A stretch of 64,000 nt of DNA from Streptomyces sp. L-9-10 (GTDB lineage: Bacteria > Actinomycetota > Actinomycetes > Streptomycetales > Streptomycetaceae), in assembly GCF_004151105.1 (NCBI RefSeq), contig NZ_PHRF01000095.1, positions 248,001-312,000 on the forward strand. Reading direction: 5' to 3'. Shown one piece after another: positions 1 to 7,401 of the stretch. Position 1 is the first letter of the stretch, and each line of letters starts with the position of its first letter. The position numbers and the translations under genes are program-made. The notes under the pieces are model-generated. The model saw nothing but the letters and a program-made list of their open reading frames with translations, did no database searches and was not told the origin of the DNA.

Positions 1-235
1 GCATGGTGTCGACCGCCCAGCGCATGGTGCCGCCCTGGGCGACTCCTTCACGTTTTACGGCCGAGATGTCCGGGGCGGCGGCGGCCGAGGGCTCGCTTCC
101 GTCCTCCTCCGAGGTGCACGCGGACAGGGCCCCCAGTGCCAGCACACCGGTGGTGAGAAGCGCGACGGAGCGGAGCGTTCGGGAGCGGAGCGTTCGGGAG
201 CATGTCCTCCCGCGTGGGGCGCCGACGTGGGACAT
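1..235 (-). CDS. ABC transporter solute-binding lipoprotein, N-terminal fragment
   Basis: Only the first 78 codons lie in the window; the gene runs off its left edge. Reading leftward from the ATG at 235, the product has basic residues, a hydrophobic stretch and a lipobox LSAC, so it is a lipoprotein signal peptide with the lipidated Cys near residue 40. An acidic and Ala-rich linker follows, then a GGTMRWAVDTM-like segment that fits the start of family 5 (peptide/opine-type) solute-binding proteins. A purine-rich GAAGAGG lies about 9 bases before the start. Inference: it captures an extracellular ligand for an ABC importer encoded to the left. The family is less certain than the lipoprotein nature, because only the N-terminus is visible. 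A 15-bp tandem duplication in the signal region encodes a repeated RTLRS. Confidence 0.7.
   Translation of the reverse strand, partial: MSHVGAPRGRTCSRTLRSRTLRSVALLTTGVLALGALSACTSEEDGSEPSAAAAPDISAVKREGVAQGGTMRWAVDTM
171..200. repeat. 15-bp tandem duplication inside a signal-peptide coding region
   Basis: The unit CGGAGCGTTCGGGAG occurs twice head to tail, at 171-185 and 186-200. Because 15 is a multiple of three it keeps the frame and duplicates five residues (RTLRS) in the basic n-region of the lipoprotein signal peptide. It looks like a recent slippage event. Confidence 0.85.
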
Positions 236-598
236 GGCTTGTACCTCTTCGTCCTGTTTGTGGAATTTAGAGATGATCACACCTATTTGCCCACTCACTG
301 AAGGGGACCGCGAGTCAGCGGCGGCGCAGACACGTCGTGACGTGCGATCAAACCCACCCGAGCGGCCCAATGCGCCCGGCCGCGGGGCTTGGCTCAAACC
401 GCTCCCGGAACGGGCCCGCGCACCGGAAAACAAGTGACCTACGGCTTCACAACGGGGGATGTGACACGGAACACTCTCAGGCGCACACAGAGAGCGAGAG
501 AACCGAGAGAGCCGAGAGAGAGCCGTCTGAGGGGATCCGTCAGAGGGGATTCCCGCGACCCCGCATGCCACCCGAGCCCCTGGAAGTGAGGGCAACTC
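236..598. other. Divergent intergenic region, lipoprotein gene / sdh operon
   Basis: This 363-bp stretch holds no convincing gene. It should carry the promoters for the leftward lipoprotein gene and the rightward sdh operon. It is less GC-rich at 250-300. Purine-rich low-complexity sequence (repeated GAGAG and CCGAGAGA) fills 487-525, and a near-repeat of TCAGAGGGGAT occurs at about 524-551. I could not place promoter hexamers with confidence. Confidence 0.5.
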
Positions 599-829
599 AT
601 GTCCCTGCAGGACGATGTGACAGCGATCAGGCGATGCCTCGACGACCTGGTCCGCACGGTCGACCGGCTGGAGCGGAATCTCGCGCTCCTGCGTGAGAAC
701 GAGTCCCGGCCCCAGCCGGCCGGCCGCGTCGAAGACCTGGTGACCATCCCCGACACCCCGTACAACAGCGCGCTGTGGACGGACTCGGACGACGAGGGCC
801 TGGGCGTACGCGACCGGCGGGCTCCCTAG
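599..829 (+). CDS. Small coiled-coil hypothetical protein leading the sdh operon
   Basis: A 76-residue ORF whose first half, residues 1-40, is a heptad-like amphipathic helix (DDVTAIRRCLDDLVRTVDRL) and whose second half is acidic and probably disordered. A purine-rich GAAGTGAGGG precedes the ATG. It ends 23 bp before the likely start of the cytochrome subunit, so it is probably co-transcribed with the dehydrogenase genes. I know of no characterised function. It could be an assembly or regulatory partner of the membrane complex, but that rests only on position. Confidence 0.6.
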   Translation: MSLQDDVTAIRRCLDDLVRTVDRLERNLALLRENESRPQPAGRVEDLVTIPDTPYNSALWTDSDDEGLGVRDRRAP

Positions 830-852
830 ATCCCTTCCGTCAGGAGTCCTCG

Positions 853-1692
853 TTGGCCACCGGTACCGAACCCCCAGCCGTCAGTACGGGCTCATCCGGC
901 GGTACGGGCGTGCGCGGCGCCTCGCGCGCCGCCATCGCGCCCCGCCACCTGCGGACGGACCGCTGGTGGCTGGCGCCCGCCGTGACCGCCGCCGGACTGC
1001 TCGCCTTCATCGTGTACTCGACCTGGCGAGCGTTCGCGAACAGCGACTACTACGCGGCGCCGTATGTCTCGCCGTTCTACTCGCCCTGTCTGGCGGAGAG
1101 CTGCGCGCCCATGCGGAACGGTCCGAACTGGGAGATCTTCGGCAGCTGGTGGGGCCTGTCCCCCGCGCTGCTGATCCTCATCTTCCCGCTGGGCTTCCGG
1201 CTGACCTGCTACTACTACCGCAAGGCGTATTACCGCGGCTTCTGGGCCTCGCCGCCCGCCTGCGCCGTCGCCGAGCCCCACGCGAAGTACACCGGTGAGA
1301 CCCGCTTCCCGCTGATCCTGCAGAACATCCACCGGTACTTCTTCTACGCGGCCGTACCGGTCGCGGGCATCCTCACGTACGACACCGTGCTCACCTTCCG
1401 GGACGCGGAGTACGCCTGGGGCCATATGGGGCTCGGCTCGCTGATCTTCCTCGTCAACACCGTGCTGATCTGGGCGTACACGCTCTCCTGCCACTCCTGC
1501 CGGCACATCATCGGCGGCCGGCTGCGGCACTTCTCGAAGCATCCGGTGCGCTACCGGCTGTGGGGCTGGGCCGGACGGCTCAACAACCGCCATATGCAGC
1601 TCGCGTGGGCCTCGTTGATCAGCGTCGCCGCCTGCGACTTCTACGTGTACCTGCTCGCCACCGGAACCTTCGCCGACCCGCGCCTCTTCTGA
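853..1692 (+). CDS. sdhC: Succinate dehydrogenase/fumarate reductase cytochrome b subunit
   Basis: About 279 residues with five hydrophobic segments (near residues 42-62, 97-116, 158-178, 193-213 and 240-262). It is the membrane anchor that should bind haem b and quinone for the flavoprotein and iron-sulfur subunits encoded next. Several His residues lie in or near the membrane segments as possible haem ligands, and a cluster of Cys and Tyr (LTCYYYRK) follows the second. The open frame extends upstream over the preceding gene. The TTG at 853 is preferred because AGGAG stands 6-7 bases before it and it clears the upstream ORF. The single large anchor, rather than SdhC plus SdhD, matches the actinobacterial Sdh1-type enzymes. 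Confidence 0.82.
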   Translation: MATGTEPPAVSTGSSGGTGVRGASRAAIAPRHLRTDRWWLAPAVTAAGLLAFIVYSTWRAFANSDYYAAPYVSPFYSPCLAESCAPMRNGPNWEIFGSWWGLSPALLILIFPLGFRLTCYYYRKAYYRGFWASPPACAVAEPHAKYTGETRFPLILQNIHRYFFYAAVPVAGILTYDTVLTFRDAEYAWGHMGLGSLIFLVNTVLIWAYTLSCHSCRHIIGGRLRHFSKHPVRYRLWGWAGRLNNRHMQLAWASLISVAACDFYVYLLATGTFADPRLF

Positions 1693-1726
1693 CGATCCGC
1701 GCCTCTTGTAGGGAGAGCCTTCCGAA

Positions 1727-3751
1727 ATGACGCAACTCGAACGCCGGCAGTGGGACGTCGTGGTGGTGGGTGCGGGAGGAGCGGGCCTGCGCGCCGCCAT
1801 CGAGGCGCGCGAGCGGGGCGCTCGTACCGCCGTCATCTGCAAGTCCCTCTTCGGCAAGGCCCATACGGTGATGGCCGAGGGCGGGATCGCCGCCTCCATG
1901 GGCAATGTGAACTCCGGCGACAACTGGCGGGTGCACTTCCGCGACACCCTGCGCGGCGGGAAGTTCCTCAACCAGTGGCGGATGGCGGAGCTGCACGCCC
2001 AGGAGGCGCCGGACCGCGTCTGGGAGCTGGAGACCTGGGGCGCGCTGTTCGACCGTACGCCCGACGGAAAGATCTCCCAGCGCAACTTCGGCGGGCACGA
2101 GTACCCGCGGCTCGCCCATGTCGGCGACCGTACGGGCCTGGAGCTGATCCGCACCCTCCAGCAGAAGATCGTCGCCCTGCAGCAGGAGGACTTCCGGGAG
2201 TACGGCGACTACGAGGCGCGGCTCAAGGTCTACCAGGAGTGCACGGTCACCCGGATCCTCAAGGAGGAGGGTGCGGGAACCGACGGCGGGCAGGACGGCG
2301 GCCGGGTCGCGGGGGCCTTCTGTTACGAGCGGGAGTCCGGCCGCTTCTTCGTGCTGGAGGCCCCGTCCGTCGTGCTCGCCACGGGCGGGATCGGCAAGTC
2401 CTTCAAGGTGACCTCGAACTCCTGGGAGTACACGGGCGACGGCCACGCGCTGGCGCTGCTCGCGGGCGCTCCCCTCCTCAACATGGAGTTCGTGCAGTTC
2501 CATCCGACGGGCATGGTCTGGCCGCCGTCGGTCAAGGGCATCCTGGTCACCGAATCGGTGCGCGGTGACGGCGGTGTCCTGCGCAATTCCGAGGGCAAGC
2601 GGTTCATGTTCGACTACATCCCGGACGTCTTCAAGGAGAAGTACGCGGAGTCGGAGGACGAGGGCGACCGCTGGTACGACGACCCGGACCACAACCGGCG
2701 TCCCCCCGAACTGCTCCCCCGCGACGAGGTGGCCCGCGCCATCAACTCCGAGGTCAAGGCGGGCCGCGGCTCTCCGCACGGCGGCGTCTTCCTCGACGTC
2801 TCGACGCGGATGCCCGCCGAGGTGGTCCGGCGCCGGCTGCCGTCGATGTACCACCAGTTCAAGGAGCTGGCGGATGTCGACATCACGGCGGAGGCGATGG
2901 AGGTCGGCCCGACCTGCCACTACGTGATGGGCGGGATCGCCGTCGACTCGGAGACCGCCGCCGCGCCCGGGGTCGCCGGGCTGTACGCGGCGGGCGAGGT
3001 CGCGGGCGGCATGCACGGTTCCAACCGGCTCGGCGGGAACTCCCTCTCCGATCTGCTGGTCTTCGGCCGGCGGGCGGGGCTGCACGCCGCCGCGTACGCG
3101 GCCGGGCTCGACGCACGCCCCGCCCTGGACGAGGGACAGATCGACGCGGCGGCGGCCGAGGCGCTGCGCCCGTTCGGCGCGGACGGCACATCGCGGGGCG
3201 ACGGGAGCGGTCCGGGCGGCCGGCCCGCGGAGAATCCGTACACCCTCCATCAGGAGCTCCAGCAGACGATGAACGACCTGGTCGGCATCATCCGGCGGGA
3301 GCAGGAGATGGAGCAGGCGCTGGAGAGGCTGGCCGAGCTGCGCGTACGGGCGGGCCGGGCCGTGGTCGAGGGGCACCGCCAGTTCAATCCCGGCTGGCAC
3401 CTGGCGCTCGACCTGCGGAACATGCTGCTGGTCAGCGAGTGCGTCGCACGGGCCGCCCTGGAACGTACCGAGAGCCGGGGCGGGCACACCCGGGAGGACT
3501 GGCCCGGCATGGACGCCGACTGGCGCCGGGTCAATCTGTACTGCCGGCTCACCGGCACGGAGGAGAGCACGGCCACCGGATCGGGGGGAGCCGCGGCCAC
3601 CGGATCGGAGGGAGCCGCGGCCACCGGTCCCACGCCCGGCCGGATCGCGCTCACGCGCCGGACGACCGAGCCCATACGTCCCGACCTGCTGGCCCTGTTC
3701 GACAAGGAAGAGCTGGTCAAGTACCTCGCCGAAGAGGAGCTTCACGAGTGA
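1727..3751 (+). CDS. sdhA: Succinate dehydrogenase/fumarate reductase flavoprotein subunit
   Basis: A 674-residue catalytic subunit that oxidises succinate to fumarate or the reverse, with electrons passing to the iron-sulfur subunit. Visible features are the dinucleotide fold VVGAGGAGLRAA near the N-terminus, the HTVMAEGG segment carrying the His expected to bind FAD covalently, the QFHPTGM substrate-loop motif, RGDGG, the HYVMGGI motif and GSNRLGGNSLSDLLVFGRRAG before the helical domain. It starts 34 bp after sdhC and its stop overlaps the sdhB start by four bases. Near the C-terminus a 24-bp tandem repeat adds a Gly/Ala/Thr-rich insert (about residues 615-635). The family call is firm. The physiological direction is not visible from sequence. 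Confidence 0.95.
   Translation: MTQLERRQWDVVVVGAGGAGLRAAIEARERGARTAVICKSLFGKAHTVMAEGGIAASMGNVNSGDNWRVHFRDTLRGGKFLNQWRMAELHAQEAPDRVWELETWGALFDRTPDGKISQRNFGGHEYPRLAHVGDRTGLELIRTLQQKIVALQQEDFREYGDYEARLKVYQECTVTRILKEEGAGTDGGQDGGRVAGAFCYERESGRFFVLEAPSVVLATGGIGKSFKVTSNSWEYTGDGHALALLAGAPLLNMEFVQFHPTGMVWPPSVKGILVTESVRGDGGVLRNSEGKRFMFDYIPDVFKEKYAESEDEGDRWYDDPDHNRRPPELLPRDEVARAINSEVKAGRGSPHGGVFLDVSTRMPAEVVRRRLPSMYHQFKELADVDITAEAMEVGPTCHYVMGGIAVDSETAAAPGVAGLYAAGEVAGGMHGSNRLGGNSLSDLLVFGRRAGLHAAAYAAGLDARPALDEGQIDAAAAEALRPFGADGTSRGDGSGPGGRPAENPYTLHQELQQTMNDLVGIIRREQEMEQALERLAELRVRAGRAVVEGHRQFNPGWHLALDLRNMLLVSECVARAALERTESRGGHTREDWPGMDADWRRVNLYCRLTGTEESTATGSGGAAATGSEGAAATGPTPGRIALTRRTTEPIRPDLLALFDKEELVKYLAEEELHE
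3572..3627. repeat. 24-bp in-frame tandem repeat within sdhA
   Basis: Two consecutive 24-bp units (3572-3595 and 3596-3619) differ at one base, and a third partial copy covers 3620-3627. They encode a repeated eight-residue ATGSGGAA-like unit in the C-terminal part of the flavoprotein. The insert is probably a flexible surface loop that does not disturb the active site. Confidence 0.85.
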
Positions 3752-4551
3752 GTGCGAGTACGGGTACGAGCGCGAGCGCGTCGACGACATACGAGGCGAA
3801 GTTCCGGGTCTGGCGGGGCGACGCCGACGGCGGGGAGCTGAAGGACTTCGCCGTCGAGGTGAACGACGGGGAGGTGGTCCTCGACATCATCCACCGGCTC
3901 CAGGCGACCCAGGCGGCGGATCTGGCCGTCCGCTGGAACTGCAAGGCGGGCAAGTGCGGTTCGTGCAGCGCGGAGATCAACGGCCGGCCGCGGCTGATGT
4001 GCATGACCCGGATGTCGGTCTTCTCGCGCGAGGAGACGATCACGGTCACCCCGCTGCGTGCCTTCCCGGTGATCCGCGATCTGGTGACGGACGTCTCCTT
4101 CAATTACGCGAAGGCGCGGGAGGTGCCGTCGTTCGTACCGCCGCCGGGGGTGGCCGCCGGTGAGTACCGGATGCAGCAGGTGGATGTGGACCGCTCACAG
4201 GAGTTCCGTAAGTGCATCGAGTGCTTCCTGTGCCAGGACACCTGCCATGTGGTGCGGGACCACGAGGAGAACAAGACCGCGTTCGCCGGGCCACGCTTCC
4301 TGATGCGGGTGGCCGAGCTGGATATGCATCCGCTGGACGCGGCGGAGGAATCGGGGCTCGACCGGAAGAAGACCGCCCAGGACGAGCACGGCCTCGGCTA
4401 CTGCAACATCACCAAATGCTGCACCGAGGTATGCCCTGAGCACATAAAGATCACCGACAACGCGCTGATCCCGCTCAAGGAGCGGGCCGTGGACCGGAAG
4501 TACGACCCGCTGGTGTGGCTGGGCAACAAGATCCGGCGGCGCGGCGAATGA
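3748..4551 (+). CDS. sdhB: Succinate dehydrogenase/fumarate reductase iron-sulfur subunit
   Basis: A 267-residue protein starting at the GTG that overlaps the sdhA stop (GTGA). Twelve Cys residues form the expected three sets: C65, C70, C73 and C85 for the [2Fe-2S] cluster; C156, C159, C162 with C229 typical of one C-terminal cluster; and C166, C219 and C225 for the other, with C224 beside them. The N-terminus is Ser/Thr-rich and is followed by a beta-grasp ferredoxin domain. It wires electrons from FAD to the membrane cytochrome. An upstream extension of the same open frame overlaps sdhA and is not needed. A strong hairpin terminator follows 16 bp downstream, closing the operon. Confidence 0.95.
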   Translation: MSASTGTSASASTTYEAKFRVWRGDADGGELKDFAVEVNDGEVVLDIIHRLQATQAADLAVRWNCKAGKCGSCSAEINGRPRLMCMTRMSVFSREETITVTPLRAFPVIRDLVTDVSFNYAKAREVPSFVPPPGVAAGEYRMQQVDVDRSQEFRKCIECFLCQDTCHVVRDHEENKTAFAGPRFLMRVAELDMHPLDAAEESGLDRKKTAQDEHGLGYCNITKCCTEVCPEHIKITDNALIPLKERAVDRKYDPLVWLGNKIRRRGE

Positions 4552-4566
4552 CGTAGCCGTGGAGAC

Positions 4567-4596
4567 GGGAGGGGCCCGTGATTCCGGGCCCCTCCC
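4567..4596 (+). terminator. Hairpin terminator after sdhB
   Basis: A perfect 12-bp stem, GGGAGGGGCCCG (4567-4578) pairing with CGGGCCCCTCCC (4585-4596), closes a 6-nt loop. It lies between the convergent sdhB and the isochorismatase-like gene, so it can serve both strands. Confidence 0.85.
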
Positions 4597-4625
4597 GGCC
4601 CCTCCTGTTGCCACTGGTGGTGCCG

Positions 4626-5180
4626 TCAGCCGAGGAGCTTCACGATGGCCTCGGTGGTGCCGGTCTCGCCGAGCCTCGGGAAGATCTTCTCGACGCTGTT
4701 CCGGTGCGCGCCCCCGTCCATGTCGGCGACCGCGTCGACGGCGATGGTGACGTGATAGCCGTGCTCGTACGCGGCGCGGGCGGTGGACTCGGCGCCGATG
4801 CTGGTGGCGATGCCCGTCACCACGATCTGGGTGACGCCCCGGCGGCGCAGCTGGAGGTCGAGATCGGTGCCGTGGAACGCGCCCCACTGCTGCTTGGTGA
4901 CCACGATGTCGCCGTCCTGGACGCCCAGTTCGGGCACGAGGTCGGCCCAGTCGGCGGCGGGCTGCCCACCGCGCATCTGAGCCTCGGTACGGCCGGGCGC
5001 GCCGCCGGTGACACGGACGAACACGACGGGCAGCCCCTTGGCGCGGAAGGCGGCGGCGAGCTCGGCGGAGCGCGCCACTACCTCCGCGGCCGGGTAGGGG
5101 GCGGTGGGCAGGGCGACGACGGCCTTCTGGAGGTCGACGACGACCAGGGCGGTCTTGGGGTCGAGGGTGGTGACGGTCAT
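4626..5180 (-). CDS. Isochorismatase-like hydrolase lacking the usual nucleophilic Cys
   Basis: A 184-residue cysteine-hydrolase-fold protein. The Asp motif (ALVVVDLQKA), the Lys motif (VVTKQQWGAF) and the helix after the third motif are present. Where amidase-type members carry Cys (TDVCVEST-like) this protein reads GIATSIGAESTA, so Gly occupies the Cys position. The true isochorismatases EntB and PhzD also lack that Cys, so the protein may be active on a vinyl ether or other substrate rather than an amide. The ATG at 5180 has AAGGAG seven bases upstream. It lies alone, converging on sdhB, and shares its strand with the MFS gene 78 bp upstream, so co-transcription with that gene is possible. 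The substrate is unknown. Confidence 0.8.
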   Translation of the reverse strand: MTVTTLDPKTALVVVDLQKAVVALPTAPYPAAEVVARSAELAAAFRAKGLPVVFVRVTGGAPGRTEAQMRGGQPAADWADLVPELGVQDGDIVVTKQQWGAFHGTDLDLQLRRRGVTQIVVTGIATSIGAESTARAAYEHGYHVTIAVDAVADMDGGAHRNSVEKIFPRLGETGTTEAIVKLLG

Positions 5181-5257
5181 GGTGGTGCTCCTTGCGGTAC
5201 GGAATGCGGTAGGGGGTGTGGTCTCGGGCGTGGTCTCGGATAGGGCGGTTGGGGCGG

Positions 5258-6769
5258 TTATCGGTGGTGGGCGCGGAGCGCCCGGTCTGTGACGGTCAGG
5301 ATGATCAGCAGCACGCAGAGGACGGCGGAGGCGCCCGCCATCAGATGCAGTCCGCTGTCGCTCGCCGCCTGTCCATAGGCGAGGGCGATCAGGCTCGATG
5401 CCGATATGGCACCGATGTACTGCGCGGTGCGCTGGAGCCCGGCCGCAGATCCGATGCTCTCGGGCGGGGCATGCGCCTGGACCGCCGCCTGGTTGCTCGT
5501 ACCGATCAGCCCCTGCGGAACGCCGAAGCACGCCCCCGCGAGCAGCAGTACGGCGATCGGGGTGCTGTCGTCGACGAAGAGCAGCAGGCCCGCGCCGCCG
5601 GTGAGCAGCAGGCAGCCGAGGACGAGCGGGCCGCGGATGCCCTTGGTACGGGCCCCGAGCAGCGAGCAGACCAGCGCGGTCACCGACATCGGGAGCATGA
5701 GCAGTCCGCTCTCACCGGAGGAGAGGCCACGGCCCTCCTCCAGCCACTGCGTGAAGCCGTACATGACGCAGTAGATGACCAGATAGCTGACGCCGTGCCG
5801 CAGATAGGTGCGCGCGAGCGGGCCGTTGCGCACGATCATCCGCAGATCTATGAACGGCAGCGGCCTGCGCAGCTGCCACCACACGAGCACGGCCGTCAGG
5901 ACGCCGAAGGGCGCGAGCAGCCACCACATCGGATGGGCGAGATCGAGCAGGAAGAAGACGAGGAGCGTCAGGGCCGTGGCGAACAGCCCGATGCCGAGTG
6001 GGTCGAGCGTGAGACGCGGTGAACGGCCGGCGGCCGCGGCGGCGGGCTCGCGCGGCGGGTCGGCGGGGATCCAGATGAGCCCGGCGACGAAGGCGATCAG
6101 CGCGATGGGCAGGTTGACGGCGAAGATGCCGCGCCACCCGACCAGGGCGACAAGGAGTCCGCCGAGCGTGGGACCGACGGCCGCGCTGCCGAGCGAGGCG
6201 AAGGAGAGCCGGGCCAGCACGGTACGCGGGGCGGGATGTCCGACCCGCCGGCCCTCGTCGCGCAGGACGGACATGGCCGCCGGATAGGCGGCGGAGGTAC
6301 CGATGCCGAGCAGCAGCCGGGAGACGATGAGCCAGCCGAAGGACGGTGCCACCGCGCCGACCAGGCCGGAGGCGAAGACGACGACCAGGCCCGCGAGGAA
6401 GATCCGGCGCGGGCCGAGCGAGTCGGCGAGCTTGCCGAGTACGGGCTGTGCGACGGCGCTGGCGAGATAGAGGACGGAAATCAGCCAGGCGGTGTCGGCG
6501 GCGCCGATCCCGAAGCTGTGTCCGATCGCCACCAGCGCGGTGGAGATCATGGTGGTGTTGAGCGGGTTGAGCAGCGAGCCCAGGAGCAGCGGGGCGGTGA
6601 GACGGCCTCGGAAACCGGGGGTCCTGGGGCCGCTGCCGCTGGGCTCGCCGGGCGCCGTCAGGTCCGTATGCGTATGGGTGTGTGTCTGCGTGTGTGCCTG
6701 CGTGTGTATCTGTGTCTGCTGTACGTCGGGTGCGCCTTCTTCCGTCCCGCGGGCTTCCGTGTCACTCAC
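5258..6769 (-). CDS. MFS drug efflux transporter (DHA2/EmrB-QacA type)
   Basis: A 503-residue transporter with about 14 hydrophobic segments, the layout of proton-coupled multidrug exporters. The cytoplasmic loop after the second segment holds GKLADSLGPRR, matching MFS motif A, and a GIGTSAAYPAA segment resembles motif C. The start is GTG at 6769, overlapping the end of marR by 8 bp, so translation is coupled. The N-terminal ~40 residues are odd: a run of alternating Thr, His and Gln encoded by a GT/CA-rich simple sequence, which could bind metal or could simply be slippage-prone. Control by the adjacent MarR repressor is likely. The exported compound is unknown. Confidence 0.9.
   Translation of the reverse strand: MSDTEARGTEEGAPDVQQTQIHTQAHTQTHTHTHTDLTAPGEPSGSGPRTPGFRGRLTAPLLLGSLLNPLNTTMISTALVAIGHSFGIGAADTAWLISVLYLASAVAQPVLGKLADSLGPRRIFLAGLVVVFASGLVGAVAPSFGWLIVSRLLLGIGTSAAYPAAMSVLRDEGRRVGHPAPRTVLARLSFASLGSAAVGPTLGGLLVALVGWRGIFAVNLPIALIAFVAGLIWIPADPPREPAAAAAGRSPRLTLDPLGIGLFATALTLLVFFLLDLAHPMWWLLAPFGVLTAVLVWWQLRRPLPFIDLRMIVRNGPLARTYLRHGVSYLVIYCVMYGFTQWLEEGRGLSSGESGLLMLPMSVTALVCSLLGARTKGIRGPLVLGCLLLTGGAGLLLFVDDSTPIAVLLLAGACFGVPQGLIGTSNQAAVQAHAPPESIGSAAGLQRTAQYIGAISASSLIALAYGQAASDSGLHLMAGASAVLCVLLIILTVTDRALRAHHR
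6664..6718. repeat. GT-rich simple sequence encoding a His/Thr N-terminus
   Basis: On the plus strand this stretch is built from TGTG, TGCG and TGTC steps. In the MFS gene it reads as an alternating Thr-His-Gln tract. It is compositionally unlike its GC-rich surroundings and is a plausible replication-slippage site. Confidence 0.7.
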
Positions 6770-7220
6770 TCCTCTCCACCAGGCGTCCCAGCAGGGCCGC
6801 CGCCTCGGCCAGCGCGCGGCGTTCCGCGCCGTCCAGTTCGCCCGCGATCGCTTCGGAGAGCCAGCCCTGCTTGGCCGCGCGGGCCGAGGCGAGCGTGGCG
6901 TGGCCGGCGTCCGTGACCGAGACGACGGACTGCCGCCCGTCGTCGGGGTCCGGCGTCCGCTCGACCAGGCCCTGTTCCTCCAGGACGCCGAGGGTCAGCC
7001 GCATGGACTGCGGACGTACGTACTCCGCGCGGGCCAGCGCGGCCGTGGTCGACGGCCCTTCGCCGTCCAACCGCGCCAGGACCGATTGCTGGGACGGCGT
7101 GAGCCTGCTGTCCGGCGTTGCCGTGCGCAGCCGTCGCACCAGCCTGCGGACCACCGCGGTGACATCGGCGGCGACCTGCTCGGCGGTCGGGTCTTCGGAC
7201 CTCTCGAACTCCTCGGGCAT
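6762..7220 (-). CDS. MarR family transcriptional regulator
   Basis: A 152-residue winged-helix protein: N-terminal dimerisation helix, HTH around residues 45-80 (TPSQQSVLARLDGEG, then TTAALARAEYVRPQSM), a wing with DPDDGRQSVVSVTDAG, and a C-terminal helix. The DxRxxxxxLT-like wing motif is typical of MarR proteins that respond to small aromatic ligands. It heads a two-gene operon with the MFS pump, which it should repress. No good Shine-Dalgarno stands before the ATG at 7220, and a promoter-like -10 lies only 5 nt upstream of that codon, so the mRNA may be leaderless. The operator lies at 7239-7266. Confidence 0.92.
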   Translation of the reverse strand: MPEEFERSEDPTAEQVAADVTAVVRRLVRRLRTATPDSRLTPSQQSVLARLDGEGPSTTAALARAEYVRPQSMRLTLGVLEEQGLVERTPDPDDGRQSVVSVTDAGHATLASARAAKQGWLSEAIAGELDGAERRALAEAAALLGRLVERSE

Positions 7221-7238
7221 ACGCTCACCGTAGAGATA

Positions 7239-7266
7239 GACAGGTAACCTTGCAAGTTACCCTGTC
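7239..7266 (-). promoter_or_regulatory. MarR operator overlapping the marR-MFS promoter
   Basis: The core is GGTAAC (7243-7248), seven bases, then GTTACC (7256-7261), extended outward by GACAG and CTGTC. Read on the minus strand it contains TTGCAA as a -35 candidate, a 17-nt gap and TACGGT as a -10 candidate just before the marR start codon. A repressor bound here would occlude the promoter. The palindrome is seen directly. The binding protein is inferred from adjacency. Confidence 0.75.
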
Positions 7267-7333
7267 ATTCTTGGCTGGATCCCGGCCCTGGCCGGGAGGG
7301 CCCGCCTTGCTCCCCGGACGGCGCGGCGCCTAG

Positions 7334-7347
7334 GGTGAATGCGCTTT
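7334..7347 (+). promoter_or_regulatory. LacI-type operator in front of lacI
   Basis: TGAATGCGCTTTCA is a 14-bp near-palindrome around a central GCGC, very close to the classic LacI/CcpA-family site TGAAAGCGCTTTCA. It lies 54 bp before the lacI start, which suggests autoregulation. A related site precedes the sugar importer at 10592-10605. Confidence 0.75.
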
Positions 7348-7401
7348 CATGAAACACGCGGGCAACAGTGAAGAAGAGAGAGAAGGGGACGGGTCGGTCG
7401 G

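Noticed and set aside
1619..3790. Long open frame antisense to sdhA (about 720 codons)
   Set aside because: It mirrors the codon structure of sdhA, has no domain, and arises from GC-rich third positions.
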